64,000 nucleotides of DNA, taken from Pelecanus crispus (taxonomy: Eukaryota; Chordata; Aves; Pelecaniformes; Pelecanidae). The stretch's first letter is position 1, and every line of letters begins with the position of its first letter. Under the pieces are notes generated by a model. That model saw only the letters and a list, made by a program, of their open reading frames with translations, had not been told where the DNA came from and did no database searches. Below are positions 33,001-44,848 of this stretch, in pieces. The position numbers and the translations under genes are program-made. The DNA is taken from contig NC_134653.1 in assembly GCF_030463565.1 (NCBI RefSeq), positions 28,643,150 to 28,707,149 of the forward strand, read 5' to 3'.

Positions 33001-36000
33001 AAGTTACAAGAATAAGATTGTCTTGTCTCAGGCTCTGTTTGAGCCAATTACACTTCCTAGGCCAAAGACCTTATTTATGGCCTGTTTTTGCAGAGCTTTA
33101 TACCATCAAATAGTCTAACTGAAGTTTTCTCTACTGATTTACAAAAAAATCAGTGGAGGTGTGCCCTTTCCAGGAGCACACGTAGGTTAGCAAAAATGTG
33201 AAATGAACGTAGCTAATGAATCATATTCCAGCAACATCTGAGGTCAAGTTTTGATCTATGAGCTGCCATTACACCTCTTCAAAGAGCCACAGTTGTCAGA
33301 TCTTGACTCCTCATGAAATGTGAGAGGTGGGAATAAAGCAGTCTTTGTCAAGGATATGTTGTTATGGACAATGTCTCAGGGTAAAAACAGGCAAATATGG
33401 AATATTTATGTTTAGGAAAGGATCTAAGGCTTCCCTTTTAAAGGAGCTACTTTGCTTCACGACCCTTTCTCGTAAAAAGCAAATTGTCTCCAAACACATA
33501 TGATTGGGAACATCGATCTCCAAGAGACATACCAGAGATTTCAATGAAATGCTTTTCACAGTTGCCACCCACTAATGTAAAACAAGCCATTTTCCATGCG
33601 AGATCCATAGCAAAATGCTATGTGGAGAGGTAGTGGGTAGCTGCAAAGGGAAGGCTATTTCGGTGCTGGATAGTCATAGTACTTACTTGGTGGTGTAGTA
33701 ACATGTGGTACTGAGATGCGCCTTCAACAGGCGTTTTTAGGTAGTGTTTGAGAAGGCTGTCCTGTCCCATGTGTGGAGCTACTCCCTTCTGTGTTCATAT
33801 GGTCGAGCTAAGACACCTGTAAGATCTGTGCTTTTGTTTCCTGGGTTTCAGATATTCAAAAGTATCTTTAGTATTAAAAATTGAAAATAGATTTAAAGAG
33901 CAAATAACACTTCATGTATGAAGTGAGGTACATAGACAATTATTTTAATCTTGTTGGTTTTACTCTGCTTCCATAATTGCATACTCAGACATTTGTGCCA
34001 CTGTTGAACTCCATGATAAAATGCAAACACAAGGCCACACCCAGGTACCTGCTGTAGATAGCCTGCAATCTCCAGTATGCTGTGGTCCTGTAAAGACCAC
34101 AGCCCTTCCAAATAAAGGGGTTTTAAACAACTTCAATATTTGAAAAATAGTTCTAAATTGATCCAAACACTGGTTCTCAGTAACAAGGGAAATGTGCTTT
34201 TGAGCAATGTATGATTGTCCTTATGCAGAAGTGAGAATACCAATTCATTTTCCCTTTTTGAAACTGAGAATTGACAAAAGGATTTTTAATCAAATGAAAA
34301 CAGTTTGCCTATAAGTAGCATTACTCAGTAAAGAAAAGGCATGCAAGTATACAGGGTTGTAATGTTGCAGTGGAAACTTAATAGTTCTTATAAGAGCTAG
34401 AATCTGTTTGGGTGGGTTTGGTTGGTTTTGTGTTTGGTGGTTTTTTTTTTTTAAATAAGTTTTATTTTAAGTGTTTTTAACAATTCTCTGTACTGTATGA
34501 GATTCAGAAAGTAAACTGGACAGTTCCTTATCAGTATCTTGCAGCCTGTTTAACTTTGTCACACTTCTCTTGGGGAAAGTATTTATAACCAGGTAAACAT
34601 GAATTGTGAACAGTAGAAAAGGATGGTTTAGAGTTATTTCAGTAGAATTTTCTTTTTCTTTGGGCATTTAGTAGCATTTTGGGCTTGATGCAGAAGTTAC
34701 TGAAGTTGGTATGAGCTCTTAAACTTACTCCCATATTCTTGGATTACAATGTTACAAGTGTTTGTCTTCACTGCATTTTCCTATCTGGCTTGGTTTTTTT
34801 TAGAGAAGTCCCAAGACTTGAAAGATGCATGGGCAAAACAGTTGCAGGGTTTTTAAAATACTTGCTACATTTTAAGCTGATGCCACTTTTTAATTTCAAA
34901 CATTTAATTTTTGCTTTGAACAGCACAAATGATTACACAATATTGAAAATCAAAAATTTAACTCCTTATTGAGGTAGTGTGTACTTTTATGACTACCTTC
35001 AGCATTATACTTGAAGATCAGATACCACCTCTGAAACAATGTTTTCCTTTCTCTGAACATATCCAAACTACAAACATCATGTCTCAAGAGAGCCCCGTGA
35101 AACAAGAAGACATTTCTGTTTTATAAGTGGGGAAGCCAATGCAGCAAGGTCATGTGCAATGTTGATAGCAGTGTGGGGAATGAAAGGCTGATTGAAATTC
35201 TTACTGCAGTCTTCTAACCTTTAGTTACACTCCTCCTGTGCCCCTTTAATTATGTTACTTGACAAAATTAAGGGGTGGAGGACAAGAAAAGGAATTAATC
35301 TATTTACTCTCTGCCTAGACTCTTAAGTATTATTTTGAAATAAATATCTGGACTATATCCTTTTACCTCATAAAGTAATTTTTGTCCCTTTGGAGTTGCT
35401 CAAGCCAATGTTAAATGCAATATTAACTTTTAATCTGTGCTGTTTGAAAGTATTTAGTAGCTCATTCACTTTTTTAACAGTATATTTATACTGTAGTTGT
35501 GTCTGCCTCTGTGTCTCTGAGGCAGTTAGATCTTTATTATAGGTTTTGCAGTTGCCAGGGATAAAAAAAAACCCAACAAACAAACAAACAACAAACCCAC
35601 AACACCCCTCCCCAACCCTTACATTGTGAGTGCTGAAACTCTTACCACTCCTGGTGCACTAGACACTAAAAGCCTGACTTGCAAGTATAGTATTACATTG
35701 TATTTGTGGGGATAATAGTATGAAGAAAAAAAAAAAGCTATTTGTAAATGAGTCTTAACATGGGTTTGATTAATTTGGAGTGGAGTATGAAATCTGAAAC
35801 ACTTCTAGTATATTTCATATAAATTGGAACCTGTCTTAAGCACGTAGTTCAGACAAGTCCTCTGCTAAGGTAGGCTTCATTCTCCATGACCTTTGCAGTC
35901 ATGCCTGTGTGTGAGGAAAAAAATTGCCTGGTTTTTATGCCCATCTATTCCCTTTTTGGGTTGTCAGTTACTGCTGCAGGACCCAAGACAGCAGAAAGAG

Positions 36001-39000
36001 GAGCACAGGAGGTAGGCCTGATACACTGCAGTAATTTACCACTTTGATTTGAAAAGTGAAAGTGAATTTGTTATTTTGAAAGTGAATTCCTGCAAAGTCT
36101 TCATGTGTCAGTTTAAAGAGGAAGATGTTCTGAATCATTTCTGCTAGTTCTTTAGTGTCTTCTAGGCTGTTTAATTCCCTCTCTCATGTGGTGGACTTGA
36201 GGGAAAATGGGGAGCAATTTGCATATTTGTTTTAAACTTTTCTTTGCTTTCATACAAAGTTCTACAATTTTATAATGATCTCTGTACTGGATTCTTGCAT
36301 TTCTTAATTCAGCATCCAATTTTTTAACCTGAATCTAATTATAAAATGTAGGTGTTTAATTTTCCAGAAATGTGAAGCCATGCTTTTCTAATTTGTTTTA
36401 TTAGCTTAATAACATACCTGAATTATAGGGTCATAGTCCTCCCTTTTTCTGTGTCTGGGCAATTGTTCTCTGGGCCAGAAGCAGTATAATGCTACCATCT
36501 GAACCTGGGTTAAAAGCTTCTGCAGGGAAGCTGCACTCCCACTGGGACATTATGGGGGAGATTTCTGTCGTATGTATAATGTTTTTAATATAGTAACTAG
36601 AAAATTGTCTAAACCCATTTTCCTTTCCTTGTTTTAGAGTGAAGATGCTCGTGATGCATGTTTATTCATGCTTACATATGTACTGGTTAATTAGCTTATT
36701 TTGTTCCCAATGTTTGATGCATTGCATCTAGTGTAGAATGAGATTTATCCCTTTTACATGCTGTGGAGTAGTGGTTTGCCAGGACTTCACAGTTCTGTAC
36801 ATGTAGAGAGTGAGCCGCTCAAAACGCTGTTCTGTTCCAGGAAGCGGTTGCTACACTAGGGCTTATACATCATTTTAAATATAAAAATGCCTAAATACGT
36901 GTTTTGGTGATATCTGGATCACTAGCTGATCAGAAATAATTTGACTGGTGATTGACTGGTGCAGAAAGATACCTTGTTCAAGAGTGATGCAGCTAGAAGG
37001 AGAGGTATCCTGTTATATACTGTTAACTTTGAGGTACAAAACGGAGATAAAGCTGTACCTTCTCAAGTTAGTGGTCTGAATAAGGCTAGTCTGGTATTTT
37101 TCTGGGTTTATATCAATTTAAGTTGGTAATGCAGGAATTTGTCAGTTTTCACCTGAAATAATTGGCCTGTTCAGTGACTTTATCTGTGTTTAAATCTGTA
37201 CAAAATAATTCTTCTAAATCACTATTTTCCTTTGGAAAAGTCGTAAGATGCACTTTATTTCTGTGCTTTGCGGAGTTATCAATAGTCTGTTACCGAAGGC
37301 ACTGATTTGCATTTGAGACTTTAAAAAGTGCATTTAAAAAGGTTTTTATTACTTCTACTTCATTGTGTCTGTAATTATGTTAGTAATAAGGCATTTTTAT
37401 ATTTTCCTGACATATCAAAACCCAACCTTTTTTTAATACCTTGTCTCAGAGAATTTTACTTCTCACAGGAGCAAAATTTTCTTTCTTATTTGTGTGTATT
37501 GCCACCACTAAAACCTCAGGCTTCTTTAACATTAAAGAAACCCACACTGACCTCTGAGCATTTTGAAAAATAAATATGACCATCTTGCTTAATACTATTA
37601 TTAACTTACACTTACACTTTGCTTGCTTTTCAGGAGCTTGAAGAAATCCGCAAATGTGGAATGAAAAACTTCCGTAATATCCAGGTTGATGAAGCTAATT
37701 TATTGACCTGGCAAGGGCTTATTGTTCCTGTGAGTATAGACTACTCCTTACTCTAATGAGCTTTAAAGTAAAATGAGGATCATTTGTATCTCATAAATCC
37801 ACAGTTTAGTAGTGCTGCTGGTGACCATTGGATAATATTTGCACCCTGACAAGAATCTCTTTTACTGTTATAAAACCTGGCTTTCAGAGTTGTGGGTTTG
37901 TGCAGAAGCTGGTTAACTTATACAACATAAGTTTATATAGATCATACTGCAGCATCTTAAATATACTCTGGGTGGTGAAGTGTGGTCCTGGATTTAATTC
38001 TTGTCTGTCTTCAGACATGTTGTGTAATCTTGGGCAAATAGTATAATCTTCCTGTCTCATTTTATTTGAGTGTCTGCTGTGTTTTGTTTTATCAAAGTCT
38101 GATAACGTTAGTAGGTGTTTTTTATAACTAGTGTGAAGAAGAGTCCATACGTAATTGAAAGGTGTTCTAGACTTCTGTGATCGATACCTGCCTGGATGCT
38201 ACATAATTGTAGGCCTGGTCCAACACATGTCTGCAGCTGGTGAGGGCTGTAGACTCAGTGATGGCACTTAAATACTGTAGAATACGTTTAGTTTACTGTT
38301 TACTTATGTTCCTGCAAGTAATTCTTTTGAGTGGTTGAGGCTACTCTTGCAAATAAAGCAAGCAGGATTTGGCATGAGAATTGGACAGAGCTGAGAAACA
38401 ATACGCTTTAATAAGCCACTCTGATATTTGTGGTTCATGTGTAATAGTTTACTGCTTTGATAATACTTTGAAGCAATATAAGGTTGGTGAAGATGACTAA
38501 TAAAGCAAAGCACTTGTTTATTCCTGTCAAAATTAGCAATATGTGGTGTACAGCATCTATTTTTAACAGTTTCTGCTCACTGGAGTATGAGCTTAGTGTT
38601 TGTTTTGCAAAGGTTTGCAACATCACAAGTGTTTGAACAGTTGTTGCAGTGAACTGTGCTTCATACCTGCCTTTTGGTTTATAATGGCCCTGTTACAAGC
38701 AAAATAGCCTGAAATTCACTACTGGTATAGTTATGAGGGGATTTTGTCATGAAATTATTAATTACTGTAGTAATTAATAAAGTGTTTTACGTGTTCAAAG
38801 AATAGTTATAGTTGATTACTTTGAGGATATGCTATAGGAGATGCTTTAGTCTTAGCATAATTTTTTTTAGCTATTGTAATGCTGGAGTTGATTGGCTTAA
38901 AAATGTAAGATACAAGCTAATTGCAAGTTTAAGTTTTCTGCTCAGTTTTTGCTTTTGAAGTTTTACATGCTGTTTCCATTTTAGAAAATGTTCTTGCTTA

Positions 39001-42000
39001 GGGTTTAGAGACATATTACTCCTACTTCAGTAGGACTAACCTGTTACTGATTAACTCTATACAAGGCATTATTTTGGTCAGCTTCTTAATGAAGGTGTGA
39101 TACAAAGCTTAATATTTTTAACAGTGTTCATACAGAATTACTGTGAAAGATACTGATTTAAAAGTTTTTGTTGTATGCAACGTATTTTGTTCTTTGGAAC
39201 AACTGTTAGTTTTTAAGGGTGTCTGCTCAATTGAGAAGCAAACTGAAGATAGCTTGTCAACTTCTTTTCCTGTTCTGAATTGTAGAATAAGGTAGTTTAT
39301 GTACTGTGTGTTGAAAAGGTACACTATTTGTTTGATTTCAACATCAAAACAAGACTTATCTACCCCAGGGCTCCTTGTTCTTGTAATAGCTACTGTTGGT
39401 GTACCATGAGTTTCATTTTGCTTAATCAAAACTCCTGGCTATGGACAAACTTTTGCAGAGCAAAAATACTCCAGATGAATGAGAGTCATGTTTGTCGCTT
39501 GTGTTTCAGTATTTATAATTCTGCTTCTCTCCCCTGTCAGTAACAAAATAAATATGACAAATAATTGGAAATTAATTGCTTGAATATTCTGCGTTTTGTC
39601 TATTTAAAACATGAGCAAACCTTCACATACATTTTTGGTTCAATTTCTTGGTGAGTTACAGTGAAGAACTGTTCTGAATGAGAGTCAAGCAGAAAATGGA
39701 CATTTTTAGGCCAGGTCAGTTCCTGTGTCAGTTCACAGATCAGCCTCACAAATTATAGCATGTGATGGAGGTAAGAACAAGTGAGCCATGGGGGAGAGAG
39801 CACTAACTGCCAATGGTGGTTGTCGCCACCACCACAAGTTACTTGTTAAACTCCCAAAGCTTTTAGGATTTCTTGGATAAAAAGTGATTTTAAAGCCACT
39901 CTAGTTGCCTCTTCCCTTGACTGCAGAAATTGTGCTGTATTTCTTAGAAACAGACTCCCAGACTTCTCCATATGGATGAAACTAAAATGAAATGTTTTCT
40001 GTTGAATAATGTTTTAATAGGACACTCCCGACCCCCAAATATTGGTAAACCTTTTTCAACTTCTGGAGTGGGTTTGATTGCAGGGAATGGTCCGGTTGCT
40101 AATGAAGAATGTGTGTGATTATATTTTACACCAACTGGAAACTCTCATCCTTTGGTTCTTGTTCCTAGAGTGTTTGCAAAGGCTTCATGCCATAGTTACT
40201 GTTTTCAGTGCAGAATAGTATTTTCATAAGTGTTAAATGTAGCAATGGTTTATTTTTGCTTCTGCATTTCTTCTGCAGTTAGTATTTGAAGCAGTGTCAA
40301 TAGTCTCACAGGTCTTCTAAATGAGATTCTGGGTATTGTTTTTTCTGTTTCAGCATAAAGAACTACTTTGCTTACTTCATGGTTCTCTCTTCATGCTCCT
40401 TCAAAAACGATCTGATAAGAGTGGGTGCTAAAACAGCATACAAATTCAGAATGTTCTCATCAGCAGACGCAGTGAATATCTATCTTTAGTACCAATGAAT
40501 GCTCAGCAGATTTTTGTGTAGTCAGCACAAAAACATTGTCGGAACATATAGGGAAATCTGGCAAATCAAATTGGTTTGCTGTTCGCACCACCATGTTGTG
40601 AGACACATAAAATAACCAGGTTTAGATAAACCAATTTTCCTTGTCAGGCTGTCTGTTTGTATCTCAGAAAGGGTTTACAATGTTTTTTGAAATACAAAGT
40701 TGGGAATAAAACTACTTATTAGATAGGACCTTGAGCTTGGAGTAAATGGGATTAGATGCTTTCTTACCAGTAGAAATGTCAGGCAACTTCAGAACAATGG
40801 TAATCTGCTTTTTCCAGGGTGAATGCAAATGTTGTAGAGGTTGTATTGCCTCTTCCTTACCAAATAGGTTTTGATGTTTCCTGACACACAGACATGGCAG
40901 CATGTGTTGGAAGAAAGTGCCTTTAAAAGAGGTCATTTGATAGACTGAAGTCTGGAGCATGCTTTTTCTTAATTGTATCCATTAGAATATGCCAGATTCT
41001 TGACATTCTGTCTTCTTGTTGCAGGACAATCCTCCGTATGATAAAGGAGCCTTCAGAATCGAAATCAACTTCCCAGCAGAATATCCATTCAAACCTCCTA
41101 AGATTACATTTAAAACAAAGATCTATCACCCTAACATCGATGAAAAGGGGCAGGTTTGTCTGCCAGTAATTAGTGCTGAAAACTGGAAGCCAGCAACCAA
41201 AACTGACCAAGGTAGGACTCCATGTGGATAAAGAACTGGATATCAAGAAACTTTGTATTGTGTTTAAATTTAAAGCTAATAGCGTTTCAGCTTGTCAGAT
41301 GGTCACTGCTCTTAGGGTATATGCATTGTCGTAAGGTTTGTGTCATGAATCACGTGTTGTGAGCACAGTGTTGCAACTGTTTTGGAATCTCATTCTGTTA
41401 TTGGAACGTAAGATTATGACGCTGACCTGTGGCACATCCACCTCCAGGAAACCACAAAACTCTTAATGACTGAAGAGTTTATTAAGGTAGTGTCCTCGGC
41501 ATACTTAAAAATTCCAGTGGTAGTTTGTGTGGGGGTTATTTTGTGTTTCTTTTTAAACGGTGTCTTTATAATTCAGAGGCATTCAGTATGTGGATGTTTG
41601 AAAGAAAGGGTCTAAAACCTCAAGGCTTTGTATATTTTATAATCTCTCTGCCATGTGGTTCAGTGATTTGAACATATGGCTTGAAATATGTAGGGAGTCA
41701 TAAAACATGAAATCATAACACAAATTAACTCTTAGTTCTTAAAAGATCACTGCTGTGAGGCTTAGCCTGTAGAGTGTCTTTGGATAAGAATTTAAATATT
41801 TTAAGGAAAAAAGTTTCATCAGGTTCTATGGCAGACTGAGAGTGTGATCTGAGTAGGCTTTTTCTGTTGTTGTTGCTTCCATTACTTGTTGGGGTGAGAA
41901 TTTCATGTTTTCTGGCAGGTAATGATTAGTTTGATATTAAGCATTTACTATTGTACATATAGAAAGAGCAAACATCCTTGCAAAACTGTGTATTTTTTTT

Positions 42001-44848
42001 AATAGTATCAATTCAAATGAGTAGCAGTTTAGTCCAGTGCAAGAGCTTTGGTGACACTGAAGTACCTTGCTCTGTGGGAGAAAGTATTTCCTTCTTCCAG
42101 ACTCCTCTTCAAGGCTGTTTTCACTTGATCTGTGTTCCTGATAGTAAACAATGCTGTACTTAAGACTTCTTTTCTCTGTGTACTTCGTGTATGCTAATAA
42201 AACTACTTAGAGTTTGCATGATCTTGCCCCAGAGACAAAATAGGAAAATTCCTGTAGTTGTTTTGGGAAAGATCAAGTAGTTCAATGTTGGGGAAAGCAG
42301 AGGTGGCAGCAAAAAGAACCTGTTAAACTCAAATAGGTCAGTGAAGGTCTTATGATTTGTTGTCAGTTTATCCCAGATTATACAGGACAAAGATCCTTGG
42401 GAGAGATGGAACAGAAACAATGTGTAGAAGGCTTCTGTTAACACCTTAGCAGTTGCCTTAATCTTGTGAGCCTTCTCTAGTTAAGTAAAGGAACGACATG
42501 TCTGTACCTAGCTTGAAATGCAAGTTGGCATTAGTTGGAGCTATTGAAGCAATCGTTTGCATGCAGGAAATAGTGTCTCCCTGAGAAATAGCAATTCCCT
42601 TTTTATCTGAGAGAGTGAATAAAAACTACGCTAAAATCAGAATTTGGAACAAACCCTGAGGACCAAAATGTTGCAAATCTCTTGATTTCTCCTGTTTTGT
42701 GGTCTGTCGCCTGTCCTTTAATTCTGTCTTCAAGAAGTCATTTTAGTGTCAATGTCTGTTGTTACTACATTGTTGTATGACCTGGAAGAATGTTATTATG
42801 CCCCTGCTTAAGTCTCTACTCCTTTTTCTCTGCAACTCTTCTGCACTGAAAAATAAATTTCAGTCTGTTTGCTACTTGGGCCTTTCTCAAGGAAATAATG
42901 CAACATTATTAGTACAGCATCAAAGTGACTGGTTTTGATCAGTCAGGTGTCAAGAAAGCGGAGAGATTAGGTTCACCATAAATCAGCAACTCACCTTTCA
43001 TGTACTTAAACGTGCATCTTACTGCTGCACTTTTTGTTAATCTATGCTTAATATTAAAACAGACTGTTGTGACAGTATGGTTTTAAAATGCTGTATTGAG
43101 GCAACTCCTGTTATGACAATCCTAATTTTTTCTGGCTTGTGTGTTAAATAACCTTAAAAACACAGTAACACTTCCTCTGTAGTGTTTTACTGAGTGAAAA
43201 GGGATTGTCATGTGCAGTGTTGATGCTAGTTTCATAAGTAGCCATTAATATGCAGTTGTCCTAAGTCCAGGACTGGTGAGTTACTGCGAAGTCAGCTAAT
43301 ATCAATTCTACATTCCTTAGATAGTTTGTTGCAGTTTAAACTCTGATTTGTGGTAAGAAATGTTCCTGTTTAGCAATATAGCAACAGGTGTACTTCTCTG
43401 AATTTTGAATACTTCTTTTGAGGTATGTTCCCCGTTCCTGTCAGGTAAGGGTGGAAAAGAGTGTGAGCATGGAAAGACTGATGCTCTGAGAGAAGCCACT
43501 CTGGTATTCTAGCATCTGCTGGAGTGCTAAGTATTTTTAAGAACTTACATTGCAAAACTAGGGAGAATCCAGTTAAACTGCTAAGTAGCAGTTTCAGAAC
43601 AAACAATAGACTCTGACTTTTTGCGCAACATGTGGCTGAGTTGTGGAACTCCCTGCTGCTGGGTGTGGAAGTGTCAGTATTTTATTTGAGTTCAGGAGGA
43701 GGCAGCTGGCTCTAGAGTGCAATGCATGAAGTTAACAGTTTTGTTACATTCGCTTTAAAAACTCTTAGGATGCTGCCTTGTATTACTCTGGGTAGCCCCA
43801 ACTTACCTCAAATGGAATATTATTAATGTTGTTGCACAGCAAAATGCTTTTTCTGTGTACCCATTTTCTGAAGACTTGCCCAGTTAGGCATATACCTTTT
43901 AGTGGATGGATATGAGAACTGATTCTTGTGAGCTATCTAGTTTTAAATGGTCATGACAATGTATATGAGGAAAATGTAGCAATAAATGTCATTGTAGTAT
44001 GCGAGGTTCGCTGTGTAAATGTCAAGTACAGTTCAGTTATTTTAAGAATGACATTTCCTTTGAAAGCAATAGGGGAACAGTGCTGAAATGGCTGTAAACA
44101 GTGGGGTGAAAAGCATCTTGCCATTCTTATCCATTTGTTTGCCTGGTGTATCTCTACTAGTGGATGTATTTGGCAGTTTAGAAGAAAGGGAAGAATTGTC
44201 TGCTGTTTATAGAGGAAGTTAAGAGTCATAGAAAAATAAAGCTAAAAAAACAGTTTCCAAAAGCAGGCCCAGTTACAACTGCATCATTGTGACAGGTGTT
44301 AGGAAAAAATGTTTCATGATGGGAATTCCATCTTTACCCAACCTCTTCTAGATTAACTTGTCTGTGAAGCTTTCTTTCTTTCTTAGCCATAGGAGAGTAT
44401 TTCAGATAGGATGCCAGTTACATGGGAAATAATTTGTAGTGCATTTTGGTTTCTATTCAAGTTGATTTTGTTTACAAATATGATTTTCTGGTGTTCGTTC
44501 ACGGTCATTGAACTAAGTCTTGGCATATTGTTATAGCTTGTTCATGCTCTGCTTTTGAAAAGACCCTGGGTTTATGGGTATGTATTTAAATGCAGTTAAA
44601 GCTCTTTTCTTACTGGGGAATTTTGCTTACATTTCGATTTTTTTAAAAATTAACCATCTTCATCTCTGATGGTATTTATACTTCTTTTGACAGTAATCCA
44701 GTCCCTCATAGCACTGGTGAATGATCCACAGCCCGAGCATCCCCTTCGGGCTGACCTAGCTGAAGAATACTCTAAGGACCGTAAAAAATTCTGTAAGAAC
44801 GCTGAAGAGTTTACAAAGAAATATGGTGAAAAGCGACCAGTGGACTAA
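30018..44848 (+). CDS. UBE2L3: Ubiquitin-conjugating enzyme E2 L3 (UbcH7), four coding exons
   Basis: E2 enzyme that carries ubiquitin as a thioester and passes it to HECT and RBR ligases such as Parkin and HOIP. It has little direct reactivity toward lysine. Joining 30018-30044, 37634-37729, 41025-41211 and 44694-44848 gives 154 codons, the usual family length, with no break. The UBC fold is complete. The catalytic cysteine is residue 86 (KGQVC, codon 41157-41159). Phe63 and the Lys96-Pro97 pair, which dictate ligase choice, are present. So are Pro88 and His119, which account for its cysteine-only reactivity. Splice sites are all GT-AG with phases 0, 0 and 1. The protein reads as essentially the human one. 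It is convergent with YDJC. Expression is expected to be broad, from a CpG-island promoter. Confidence 0.98.
30045..37633 (+). other. UBE2L3: UBE2L3 intron 1
   Basis: A 7.6-kb intron; its first 600 bp are part of the CpG island. The rest is AT-rich. A GT-rich then T-rich tract is at about 34410-34452, and an A/AAC-rich tract is near 35562-35600. Open frames inside are short. I see no nested gene, RNA gene or clear transposon. Confidence 0.85.
37634..37729 (+). CDS. UBE2L3: UBE2L3 coding exon 2
   Basis: 32 codons from [13 protein letters not shown] to GLIVP, bounded by TTTTCAG and GTGAGT. It holds the N-terminal helix and first strands of the UBC fold. Confidence 0.97.
37730..41024 (+). other. 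UBE2L3: UBE2L3 intron 2
   Basis: A 3.3-kb intron, AT-rich, with one MIR-like relic at about 37968-38065. No other repeat or exon was recognised. Confidence 0.85.
37968..38065 (+). repeat. MIR-like SINE relic
   Basis: Blocks 'ggtggtgaagtgtggtcctg', 'gatttaattcttgtctgtc' and 'tgtgtaatcttgggcaaata' occur in MIR order. They correspond to its core and to the 'gtgaccttgggcaagt' landmark. It is diverged but well ordered. Confidence 0.65.
41025..41211 (+). CDS. UBE2L3: UBE2L3 coding exon 3, catalytic
   Basis: 62 codons plus one base, from [10 protein letters not shown] to ATKTDQ, with acceptor GTTGCAG and donor GTAGGA. It contains the HPN motif (YHPNIDEKG), Cys86 and the ligase-contact residues Phe63, Lys96 and Pro97. 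Confidence 0.97.
41212..44693 (+). other. UBE2L3: UBE2L3 intron 3
   Basis: A 3.5-kb AT-rich intron with a probable old CR1 relic at 43575-43720. Nothing else was recognised. The acceptor is TTTTGACAG. Confidence 0.85.
43575..43720 (+). repeat. Possible old CR1 relic
   Basis: 'gcagtttcagaacaaacaat', then 'gttgtggaactccctgctgc', then 'tgtggaagtgtcagta' follow the old CR1 C-terminal coding region in order. That region encodes the '...W N x L P ...' segment. Short and diverged. Confidence 0.45.
44694..44848 (+). CDS. UBE2L3: UBE2L3 coding exon 4 and stop
   Basis: Completes the split Val104 codon, encodes the C-terminal helices ([20 protein letters not shown] to EKRPVD) and ends with TAA at 44846-44848. 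Confidence 0.97.

Noticed and set aside
41016-41231. 71-codon frame as a separate small gene
   Set aside because: It is UBE2L3 exon 3 read into its flanking introns.
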